Position numbers and translations under genes: made by a program. The notes under the pieces are model-generated. The model did no database searches, had not been told where the DNA came from, and saw only the letters and a program-made list of their open reading frames with translations. This document shows, one piece after another, positions 40,934 to 47,962 of a DNA stretch of 53,749 bases. The DNA is taken from positions 1 through 53,749 of IMG/VR virus record IMGVR_UViG_3300031227_000062; one strand, 5' to 3'. The DNA is from a virus. Positions within the stretch are counted from its first letter, which is position 1, and each line of letters begins with the position of its first letter.

Positions 40934-41515
40934 TTAGATTGGTACCTCAATCCAGTGTTGTTGTACCAAATTACAGTCTGCCCAGACATCTAACCCAGCC
41001 GCATGAGCTCGATCGCAAAAGTCAAAGTCCTCTGTTCGGACTATAAATCCCTGCTCGTCGTACACACACTGGAACCAAGGATCATGAATAATGTCAAATA
41101 CAGTCCGATGAATCAACAAGCCTGCACAACCCACAACAACATTAGGCCCCTGGAGTCCGACTAAGGGGCGGTGTTGCACATAAGCTCCCTTACCATCGCG
41201 GTCTAATACCATCAGACCTATTTCGTTACCCTTCATGGAGGGGTGTGGAGCAGAGACAATTAGCTGCTTATGGACCAACAGCTTCTGAATAGTTCGGTCC
41301 TGTGGTACACAGTCTGAATCCAACAGAAACATGTGTGAGCAGTCTGTAGCTAAAAAGCGCCTTACCTGCTCACAGCGAGCGTGTTGCAACGGATTAGGTG
41401 TCCTTACTATTTGGACTTCAACATCTGGTGCAAGCTGAGTAAACGCACGCAGCAACCACTCTACGGTAGCTGCGTGCATATGCCCCTTAGTCGCTACAGA
41501 GATACACACTCTCAT
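40934..41515 (-). CDS. GT-A fold glycosyltransferase
   Basis: 193 residues. The order is that of small GT-A enzymes: RVCISVATKGHMHAATVEWL at the first strand, PLQHARCEQVRRFLA, LLDSDCVPQD with Asp-Ser-Asp as the metal/sugar nucleotide site, then VGCAGLLIHRTVFD and TEDFDFCDRAHAAGLDVW near the catalytic loop. It would use a nucleotide sugar in the cytoplasm. It belongs to the glycan genes spread over 32-50 kb. Its stop lies two bases before the propeller gene start. Confidence 0.75.
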   Translation of the reverse strand: MRVCISVATKGHMHAATVEWLLRAFTQLAPDVEVQIVRTPNPLQHARCEQVRRFLATDCSHMFLLDSDCVPQDRTIQKLLVHKQLIVSAPHPSMKGNEIGLMVLDRDGKGAYVQHRPLVGLQGPNVVVGCAGLLIHRTVFDIIHDPWFQCVYDEQGFIVRTEDFDFCDRAHAAGLDVWADCNLVQQHWIEVPI

Positions 41516-41519
41516 AGTG

Positions 41520-42005
41520 CTATCGGCGTCTCGGGGTAAGCGACTTGCCTGTCTTAGCTACAAGGGTAGCCATTGGTTTCAGGCGCTTATTGATCCCTCT
41601 AACGCGACTAGCAGGATCTAGAGCATCCCTATCCTCCTGTGATATAGCAATACCCGCTCCTTGCTTGGCTACAATAGCCTGAAGCCGTGCTGGATCGAGC
41701 ACTACCTCTTCAGATTCGTCGTTGTCGATACGCCATTGCTCCATAAGAGCGTCCGCCTCAACAGCAGTAACCTCTTCCATGTCAGGGCTTGCAAGGTAGC
41801 GATCGGCCACCCCATCGTCCAATAGGATCAAGCAAAATTCATGATCCTGACCCATTCCAATGCCACCAGAATACGCCCCTGTACCGTTGATCCCACAGGG
41901 GCCTAGCCCTGAGCGATCTACCTCCTGCGCATTGTAAGGAGAGGGATAGACCATCATATCCTCTCCCACGCCACCACGCCGAATCTTAACTTTTACTATT
42001 CTCAT
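41520..42005 (-). CDS. Hypothetical protein
   Basis: 161 residues, ATG with GAGG upstream. The first 75 residues are beta-rich with YPSPYNAQEVDRSGLGPCGI and GMGQDHEFCLILLDD, and the rest helical with a basic end (KSLTPRRR). No family is recognised. It begins 97 bases from the antisense homing endonuclease gene, which split it from the upstream late genes. Confidence 0.6.
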   Translation of the reverse strand: MRIVKVKIRRGGVGEDMMVYPSPYNAQEVDRSGLGPCGINGTGAYSGGIGMGQDHEFCLILLDDGVADRYLASPDMEEVTAVEADALMEQWRIDNDESEEVVLDPARLQAIVAKQGAGIAISQEDRDALDPASRVRGINKRLKPMATLVAKTGKSLTPRRR

Positions 42006-42050
42006 CTACCTCAGCCTCCAATAGTTATATACTATGTAAATTAGCCGCCC

Positions 42051-42079
42051 TTGACAATTGGTTACGTTCATGGTATTCT
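42051..42079 (+). promoter_or_regulatory. Sigma70-type promoter of the homing endonuclease gene
   Basis: A consensus -35 TTGACA (42051-42056) and a -10 TATTCT (42074-42079) are 17 bases apart. It lies 24 bases before the endonuclease ATG and on the strand opposite to the late operon. A GGAAGGTG ribosome binding site follows. Confidence 0.75.
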
Positions 42080-42102
42080 AGTTACAAAAGGAAGGTGAAC
42101 TT

Positions 42103-42672
42103 ATGTCTAAAAAGACTGTCCCTGTCAGTAAAATTTGTCCTGTCTGTAAGAAAGAGTTTTTTGTATGCCCACCCGGACGATCTAGTAGATATTATGCACC
42201 TAACAAACAAGTTTGCTGTTCTCGTACTTGTGCTTTTAAAGGGCGCTTCCGTCGTAGCCAGCAGTGTAAGCTACTTTTACCTACTGAAGCTTCATATATC
42301 GCAGGCTTCCTAGACGGTGACGGTTCTATTATGCTCTATAAGAGAGAACGTAAAGCCGCATTAAGAGTGTCTTTTGCTAACTGCAAACGTGAGATCCTTG
42401 ATTGGATACTGCTTAAAACTGGTGTAGGTAACGTAATTGAGAAACCTATTCATGATGCAAAACATAAACCAGCTTTCCTACTCTTTATAAACTCTGGTGC
42501 TGCATTATCTTTACTCGTACAGCTACTACAATATCTCACTATCAAGCGGCCTCAAGCAGAACTCGCTATTTGGTTCCAAGAGCGCAAAAGTGATCCAGCT
42601 ATTAGCTCTAAGACAGATTGGCAACGGAAGGCTAAAGCTAAAATGCAAAGCCTAAATCGGCGGGGCAGATAA
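42103..42672 (+). CDS. Free-standing LAGLIDADG homing endonuclease
   Basis: 189 residues, ATG with GGAAGG upstream. An N-terminal zinc-finger-like part (CPVCKKEFF, then VCCSRTC) is followed by SYIAGFLDGDGSI (residues 64-76), the LAGLIDADG motif, and YKRERKAALRVSFANCK as the following DNA-binding strand. Only one such motif is present, so it should act as a homodimer. It is antisense to all surrounding late genes and has its own promoter. It probably cuts phage genomes lacking it and spreads by repair; no intron boundaries are seen. It splits gene 41520-42005 from 42688-43275. Confidence 0.9.
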   Translation: MSKKTVPVSKICPVCKKEFFVCPPGRSSRYYAPNKQVCCSRTCAFKGRFRRSQQCKLLLPTEASYIAGFLDGDGSIMLYKRERKAALRVSFANCKREILDWILLKTGVGNVIEKPIHDAKHKPAFLLFINSGAALSLLVQLLQYLTIKRPQAELAIWFQERKSDPAISSKTDWQRKAKAKMQSLNRRGR

Positions 42673-42687
42673 AACCCCAATAGACGA

Positions 42688-43275
42688 CTAACCACCAGCA
42701 GTAACAGTAAGCCGATAGGTGTACTCGATCGAATCACCGTTCTCCACGTTTATTGCACTGAATACATGTCTATCTAGCAATGTTACACCGGTTGACGCAT
42801 TAAACAGACCGTGTTCAGTAATTGCCTTTGTAGTAGTGTAAGCAATAGTACCTACGCTTTCATAGATGTTATGTGCATTCTCTACCTGTGTACCAGCCGA
42901 TCGAGCTTCGCCATCTGTAGTCTCAATGTCCGTGTCTCCAACAACAGCCGGTGTAGTACCAACCCCTGAATCGTGATACTTGAAATCGCCCCAGATAGAT
43001 GACTCAGCAATAAGCTGATCCACCATAAGATCCACAAACGCTGTAGTAACGACTCGAAGGCTGACTAGTCCAAAATCGATAATCTCTCCATTAGCCTTTC
43101 GTACTTGAATGGATAGTCGCCCAATAAAGCCTGAGAGATTCAATACCCTAAAGAGCAGTACCCGCCAACCTTTGAGCAAGTTAGGCAGGTTACGTATCTT
43201 CCAATCTAGCCCAGCTTTGGGAGCTCTAATAGTTCTAGTGCGTATTGCCCCACTAAATCCAACGTGGCTTTCCAT
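42688..43275 (-). CDS. Hypothetical virion protein, shares a C-terminal domain with 22155-22622
   Basis: 195 residues, ATG after AGGAG. The N-terminal 80 residues are basic (GAIRTRTIRAPKAGLDWKIR). The C-terminal part shows YHDSGVGTTPAVVGD, TAFVDLMVDQL, KAITEHGLFNAS and LLDRHVFSAINVENGDSI, the same domain pattern as the 155-residue tail protein at 22155-22622. It is next to the inserted homing gene. A role in the virion is likely but not shown. Confidence 0.6.
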   Translation of the reverse strand: MESHVGFSGAIRTRTIRAPKAGLDWKIRNLPNLLKGWRVLLFRVLNLSGFIGRLSIQVRKANGEIIDFGLVSLRVVTTAFVDLMVDQLIAESSIWGDFKYHDSGVGTTPAVVGDTDIETTDGEARSAGTQVENAHNIYESVGTIAYTTTKAITEHGLFNASTGVTLLDRHVFSAINVENGDSIEYTYRLTVTAGG

Positions 43276-43286
43276 ATTACTATCTC

Positions 43287-43412
43287 CTATTTCTTTCCAA
43301 TGGGGACACCGCGAGGACCGTTGCCCTTACCGCGTCCTAGTCCCTGACCCTTGCCACCACTCCTGATCTTGCCTCCTGGACAGGATGGATACGTTGTTTT
43401 CTTCTTAGCCAT
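43287..43412 (-). CDS. Small basic Gly/Lys-rich protein
   Basis: 41 residues, ATG at 43412 overlapping the end of the aminotransferase gene by 8 bases and with a clean TAG stop. It reads MAKKKTTYPSCPGGKIRSGG and then GKGQGLGRGKGNGP with a GKK end. Net charge is very high. A conserved-looking Pro-Gly-Gly-Lys-Ile-Arg-Ser core suggests it is real. It may bind nucleic acid or capsid, but no function is known. Confidence 0.55.
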   Translation of the reverse strand: MAKKKTTYPSCPGGKIRSGGKGQGLGRGKGNGPRGVPIGKK

Positions 43413-44583
43413 TATCAGCGACTCCTTTACTGATTTCTAACGAGTATTTTACACAATGCCGAATCACTTCACAAACCCTAGCAACGTCAGCTTGATTCAT
43501 AGCCATTCCAGTAGGCAGAACAATAGTTCTACTAGCCACCTCCTCTGTCCTTGGGAGCTCCCAATGTCGCTGGCTGTAAGGTCTTGCTTCGTGACAGGGA
43601 GGTGAAAAGTACCGCCGGGCTAAAATGTTCTCTGCCCAAAGCGCTTTTGCAAGCGTATCAGCAGATAATCCCTCTTTCAATACTTCTATGACAACATATT
43701 GATAATTGCTATTCCCTCCTAAAGGATACACCCTAATGCCAGATATGTCAAGTCCTTCAGAGTAAATAGTAAAGTTAGCATAGTTATGATCAATAAATGT
43801 AGGCACACCAGTAAGGTTCATCACGCCTACAGCGGCGTGTAATTCGCTTAGTTTAGCGTTAATGCCTAGTCCGTATACAGAATGATCCCCAGGTTTATCG
43901 CCAGCGAAACCGAAATTGCGTAATTCTCTAAGTTTCAGAGTTAAACTGGGACTATTTGTGGTTATTGCACCGCCCTCAATGCTGTTGAAGAACTTTGTTG
44001 CATGGAATGAAAAGACCTCACAAGCTCCATAATTTCCTATTCTATCCCAGCTAGGTCCACAGAGAAAAGCATGTGCAGCATCAAAGAACAGAGGCAATCC
44101 GTGTCTCCCTGCGATCTCAGTTAGTTCCTTGGGGGCACAGGGGGTACCCCACACATGTACTCCTAATATCCCGACAGTACGATCGGTAATTTTCTTCTCT
44201 ACATCGATGGGATCAAGCACGTGTGTTTTTGGGTCAATGTCCGCAAAGATTGGCGTGTACCCTTGCCAGGCCAGTGCGTGTGGAGTAGCTATAAAAGTGA
44301 AAGATGGCATGATCACCTCGCCGAGCTTTGGCATTAACGCTCTAGCAGCAATCATCAAACCCAAGGTACCGTTAGCTACAGCCACACTCCAAGGTACCGA
44401 CAGTTTATTACACAATTGAGCCTCGAACTGCTGTACCTGCACTCCATTGTTGGTAAGCCACTGACTCTCTAGCACGCTCTTAAAAACTCTTAATAGCATA
44501 TCGTGGTGTACCATGTTAGGGCGGCCCACATGCTTGGGCTTTTCAAACGCTGGTTCGCCACCAAAGATAGCTAGTTTTTTCAT
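43405..44583 (-). CDS. DegT/DnrJ/EryC1/StrS-type sugar aminotransferase
   Basis: 392 residues. PLP enzyme of the DegT group: Lys197 in FSFHATKFF forms the Schiff base, FFDAAHAFL holds the Asp168 that binds the pyridine nitrogen, and IMPSFTFIATPHA and GILGVHVWGTP complete the cofactor site. It transfers an amino group to a 3- or 4-keto nucleotide sugar to make an amino sugar. The next gene is a hexapeptide acyltransferase, the usual partner that acylates the new amine. It is transcribed with glycosyltransferase genes on both sides. The exact sugar cannot be told. Confidence 0.85.
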   Translation of the reverse strand: MKKLAIFGGEPAFEKPKHVGRPNMVHHDMLLRVFKSVLESQWLTNNGVQVQQFEAQLCNKLSVPWSVAVANGTLGLMIAARALMPKLGEVIMPSFTFIATPHALAWQGYTPIFADIDPKTHVLDPIDVEKKITDRTVGILGVHVWGTPCAPKELTEIAGRHGLPLFFDAAHAFLCGPSWDRIGNYGACEVFSFHATKFFNSIEGGAITTNSPSLTLKLRELRNFGFAGDKPGDHSVYGLGINAKLSELHAAVGVMNLTGVPTFIDHNYANFTIYSEGLDISGIRVYPLGGNSNYQYVVIEVLKEGLSADTLAKALWAENILARRYFSPPCHEARPYSQRHWELPRTEEVASRTIVLPTGMAMNQADVARVCEVIRHCVKYSLEISKGVADNG

Positions 44584-44586
44584 GTC

Positions 44587-45162
44587 TTATCCTGTATCCG
44601 CCTCTAATGTTGGGGGCATAGATGTTTCTAGCATTCGCCTTCGGTATATCTCTTGTTCAAGCAGCTTCTCTAGTTCTAAGACACGCTCTTTAGGACGTTC
44701 TCTTATATATCTAACAGGACTCCCAGCGTAAATAGACCACGGCAGCAAAGTAGTGTTTTGTAACACTAGGGACATAGCACCTACAACGACGCCATCAGGT
44801 ATAAACACGCCAGGTAGAATGACTGAGTTAGCACCAACCATGCAGTGCCGACCAATCTCTACCCGAGAGCGGATTGCTACCCTAAAAGGAGCTGGAATAG
44901 CTGCGCCTAACAAACTTGCTCCTGAAATGTCCTCTGTCCCTGTGAAAATGCGTACTCCACTGGACAGAGTAGAATAGTCGCCTATGGAGCACTCTCCACC
45001 ACCTGTTATGGATGCAAACGACGCAATATGCACATAATTGCCCAGGAGGGTCCATCGCTTGCTAACAATGAACACAAAGTCATCTATGATGATATTATGC
45101 CCCCAAACGATGTTTTCAGGGTATGCTAGTTTTGCTAAAGGGAATATCTTATTGTCTAGCAT
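44587..45162 (-). CDS. Left-handed beta-helix (hexapeptide) acyltransferase
   Basis: 191 residues from the ATG at 45162 (GGAG nine bases upstream), overlapping the preceding glycosyltransferase by 14 bases; a TTG at 45177 is the alternative. Hexapeptide turns are clear: NIVWGHNIIIDDFVFI, IASFASITGGGECSIGDYS, VEIGRHCMVGANSVILPG and VVVGAMSLVLQN, with PWSIYAGSP and a C-terminal amphipathic helix. This is the fold of sugar N-acetyl- or N-acyltransferases. It probably acylates the amino sugar made by the aminotransferase encoded next to it. Confidence 0.8.
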   Translation of the reverse strand: MLDNKIFPLAKLAYPENIVWGHNIIIDDFVFIVSKRWTLLGNYVHIASFASITGGGECSIGDYSTLSSGVRIFTGTEDISGASLLGAAIPAPFRVAIRSRVEIGRHCMVGANSVILPGVFIPDGVVVGAMSLVLQNTTLLPWSIYAGSPVRYIRERPKERVLELEKLLEQEIYRRRMLETSMPPTLEADTG

Positions 45163-46210
45163 GAAGAAGCACTCCAAATCTAGTAACCCACTGCTGCGCT
45201 AATACTGTATAATCATGAACTTGCTCTTCAGCTTGTGCCTGCAATTGTATTTTGTACAATTCAGGATTTAGCAGGAGATCACTAGCTGCATTTGCAAAAG
45301 CTAGTTGCCATTCTCCCTTACGCGGGACAACAGTACCGGTGCGCCCTTGAATTACTCTCTCTGGCAAAGCGCTTAGATCAGTAACAACTAGCGCGTTTCT
45401 TGCTGCAGCACACTCCATAGCCGCCATACAACACATCTCAGGAGATGCAGGACTACCTGGGAGTAACATCACCTGGCTCTGTAACTGCTCTTCAATAAGC
45501 TGATTTCTGGGAACATATCCCAAATAGGTGATCCCTTCAACTCCAGTTATACCAACATCTGTAGCCCCAACCCAGAAGGGATCCCCAAGGTGTATCCCCC
45601 ATAACTCCATACCGCCTGTAACGTGTAATGTAGCCCAAGGTACTCTCTTACGGATCAAGGGCCAAATTGTAACTAGAGAGCGTAAACCACGCTCAGGCAC
45701 ACTACAGTAAACACACCTACCACGTACTTTAGATAAACTGCGCCTACTGTAGCCTAAATAATGAATACCTGCATTGCTCAACAAGTACAGACTCTCATCT
45801 ATAGGGTGCTGCTGTTGAAAACGTGCCTTCTGATGCTCACTGATCACAATAACTAATTGGACATCTCCTGCACTGACATAGGCAGGTAAGTTAGGGATGG
45901 CTGGGTCGCAACAAAAGATAGCTTTGACAGGGGCGACCATACCCTTAAGAGCATTAGGAAAACGCAAAGCAATAACTACGTCAAATTCCTCGTTGAATCG
46001 TTCGGGACCCTCGATAGTTCGCCATTCCACACCCCTATGCTCATGTGCATGAGTCCCAGGGATATAGATACGTACATTGTGCCCTAACTTTGCCAAAGCA
46101 AAAGCATACTGCACCATCGCACCCTCGGAGCCCCCGTCGTCACCCATATCGTAAGATCTGCCTGAGAAGTGTGCAGGTCGGCCTGTCTTGTATACAAAAG
46201 CTATGCGCAT
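45149..46210 (-). CDS. GT-B (family 4-like) glycosyltransferase
   Basis: 353 residues. The N-terminal domain has RIAFVYKTGRPAHFSG, GSEGAMVQYAFALAKLGH and VVIALRFPNAL; the C-terminal domain has YLGYVPRNQLIEEQLQSQVM, LLPGSPASPEMCCMAAMECA and ARNALVVTDLSALPERVIQG. This is the GT-B plan with the sugar-nucleotide site in the second half. It is coupled by overlaps to its neighbours. It would extend a glycan using the modified sugar or a common nucleotide sugar. Confidence 0.75.
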   Translation of the reverse strand: MRIAFVYKTGRPAHFSGRSYDMGDDGGSEGAMVQYAFALAKLGHNVRIYIPGTHAHEHRGVEWRTIEGPERFNEEFDVVIALRFPNALKGMVAPVKAIFCCDPAIPNLPAYVSAGDVQLVIVISEHQKARFQQQHPIDESLYLLSNAGIHYLGYSRRSLSKVRGRCVYCSVPERGLRSLVTIWPLIRKRVPWATLHVTGGMELWGIHLGDPFWVGATDVGITGVEGITYLGYVPRNQLIEEQLQSQVMLLPGSPASPEMCCMAAMECAAARNALVVTDLSALPERVIQGRTGTVVPRKGEWQLAFANAASDLLLNPELYKIQLQAQAEEQVHDYTVLAQQWVTRFGVLLHARQ

Positions 46211-47220
46211 TGGTCCTTCTTTCTCAAAAGTACAGACGCCACTTGGACGTTCACTCCCTTAGCGAATACTGGGGGCGCTTGAGCCTTAATAGGCCAATCA
46301 TTCCAATCATTTCTAGCAAAGTCTGCTGGCTGACAAAGAGTGGCAATATCTCTAAAGGGGGTAACTAGACGAGCATAAACCGAGCTCTCATCATAAATAC
46401 GTCGTCCAGTAGTTTTACCGGGATACTCTTCATACCCTTTACCAAAATCAAAGGTGATTGCCAATAACCCATTAGGTTTCAACACTCTTAGCATCTCTGA
46501 AACAGCTTTGCCATCCTCTGGAATATGCTTAATGCAAGCCGTGCAAATAACGTCGTCAAAACTGTTGTTTTCAAATGGAAGATTAGTTGCATCCGCCGCT
46601 TGAACGTGTATTCCTGGTCCCGGCTTGATCTGTACTGTACTGATATCTATGGCAGTAACGGAAGCTCCCATACTCGATAGATAGGTAGGGAGTATACTTT
46701 CCCTGGTACCAACATCTAATATCTTGTGATTTTGTACAACCCCCAAGAAGATTGTGGCTCTGATATGCTCCCATTGGCGCATTAGGGGCATTTTATTGTC
46801 CCCAAAACCCTTAAGCGTAGCTGATTCTTTAGCGAAGCAAAACTCTCGAAAGTCCTGCTCTAAGTAGCCCCCCGAGACACAATCAAGATCGATCCAAGGT
46901 CTAAGAGTTGACATCCAATTCACCTTATTTATATGGCACTCATCCGCCGCGCCTCCGAGATGAAAATCAGCAAACTGTACCCAAACTCGCCTCTTGCCTT
47001 CTCTCCACCAGTTGGCAAGACGGTGCCAACCATCTAACACTACCAGGCAATGCTTACAGATGATGATAGGAGACGCTTCTAATTCTCCACTATGATACTT
47101 TCTCACGCCAGACCAATCAGTGCATGGATGGCACCTGAAGTTGATCCACTCGATAGGCCACAACCTGGCCTCAGTGACCTCTATTTCAGCACCGTCGTAC
47201 ATTGCTCTAGGCATGATCAT
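46201..47220 (-). CDS. ParB-like domain fused to class I SAM methyltransferase
   Basis: About 339 residues from the ATG at 47220; the frame is open to 47346 and several ATGs lie inside the overlap with the upstream gene, so the start is uncertain. The N-terminal part has ASPIIICKHCLVVLDGWHRL (then ANWWREGKRRVWVQF), similar to ParB/Srx-like nuclease or kinase folds. The C-terminal part is a methyltransferase with KILDVGTRESILPTYL (motif I), VTAIDIST, ADATNLPFENNSFDDVICTA and LRVLKPNGLLAITFD. It may methylate a sugar or small molecule; the ParB-like half could phosphorylate or bind a nucleotide. Confidence 0.7.
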   Translation of the reverse strand: MIMPRAMYDGAEIEVTEARLWPIEWINFRCHPCTDWSGVRKYHSGELEASPIIICKHCLVVLDGWHRLANWWREGKRRVWVQFADFHLGGAADECHINKVNWMSTLRPWIDLDCVSGGYLEQDFREFCFAKESATLKGFGDNKMPLMRQWEHIRATIFLGVVQNHKILDVGTRESILPTYLSSMGASVTAIDISTVQIKPGPGIHVQAADATNLPFENNSFDDVICTACIKHIPEDGKAVSEMLRVLKPNGLLAITFDFGKGYEEYPGKTTGRRIYDESSVYARLVTPFRDIATLCQPADFARNDWNDWPIKAQAPPVFAKGVNVQVASVLLRKKDQCA

Positions 47221-47962
47221 ACTGGCGATATTGTTTTGGTATTGGAGCTCCATGCTTTCGGAATATGTAGGGCATCGATTTTTTGTGGCTGTCCAAAAAT
47301 GCTTTATTTCTCTTGTGCCATTGATGGTACCCTGTAATGTCGTCACATGTTAGCAGGTGATACCCAGCATCCGTTAGACACCAGCCAAAATCGCAATCGT
47401 TAGCATTTGCCCCTGGAATGAGCTCATCCCAACCGCCCACGTCATGCCAAGCCTGTAGAGGAATAATCACATTAGCACCTAAAATAGCTCTACAGGACGG
47501 CAAGAGTTTGTAGTCAAACCAGTTCTTTCCATGTACTCCTAGTCGGTGATCTGCCCTAGCTTTAGAGCGGTCTCCTGACTTTGGTATCCAATCGTACCGG
47601 CCTGCTAATACCCGCTTACGATACTTGGCGATGTGCCTATAGGCGTTCTCAATAGCGTCGGGAGAGAATAGAATGTCCCCATCTGTGTACCAAATGTGGG
47701 TGGTTGCTCCAGGTACTGCTTTAGTACCTATATTCAATGTGGCTGCTACCCCAAGTGGGAGAATACCTCCAGTGAACACATGCCTTACATGAAAGGCACG
47801 ACTGTTCGCAATAGATAGTGCCCTAATTGGGTCTGTACTAGCATCATCTGCAACGACTAGAGTGAAGTCTCTCCTAGTTTGTAGCGACCATGCTTTGATC
47901 GATTCTTGGACGTGGTCTATTCGGTTGTGAACTGCCATAACTACACTAATATGTTTAACCAT
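47207..47962 (-). CDS. Family 2 glycosyltransferase
   Basis: 251 residues from the ATG at 47962, with GGAGG 12 bases upstream and an 8-base overlap with the preceding gene; the longer frame to 48073 would overlap it by 119 bases. It begins KHISVVMAVHNRIDHVQESI, then LVVADDASTDPIRALS, IWYTDGDILFSPDAIENAYR (Asp-Gly-Asp) and a C-terminal region with GANVIIPLQAWHDVGGWDEL (then GANANDCDFGWC). This is the GT-A fold of chain-extending enzymes. It resembles the second half of the preceding gene. Confidence 0.8.
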   Translation of the reverse strand: MVKHISVVMAVHNRIDHVQESIKAWSLQTRRDFTLVVADDASTDPIRALSIANSRAFHVRHVFTGGILPLGVAATLNIGTKAVPGATTHIWYTDGDILFSPDAIENAYRHIAKYRKRVLAGRYDWIPKSGDRSKARADHRLGVHGKNWFDYKLLPSCRAILGANVIIPLQAWHDVGGWDELIPGANANDCDFGWCLTDAGYHLLTCDDITGYHQWHKRNKAFLDSHKKSMPYIFRKHGAPIPKQYRQYDHA

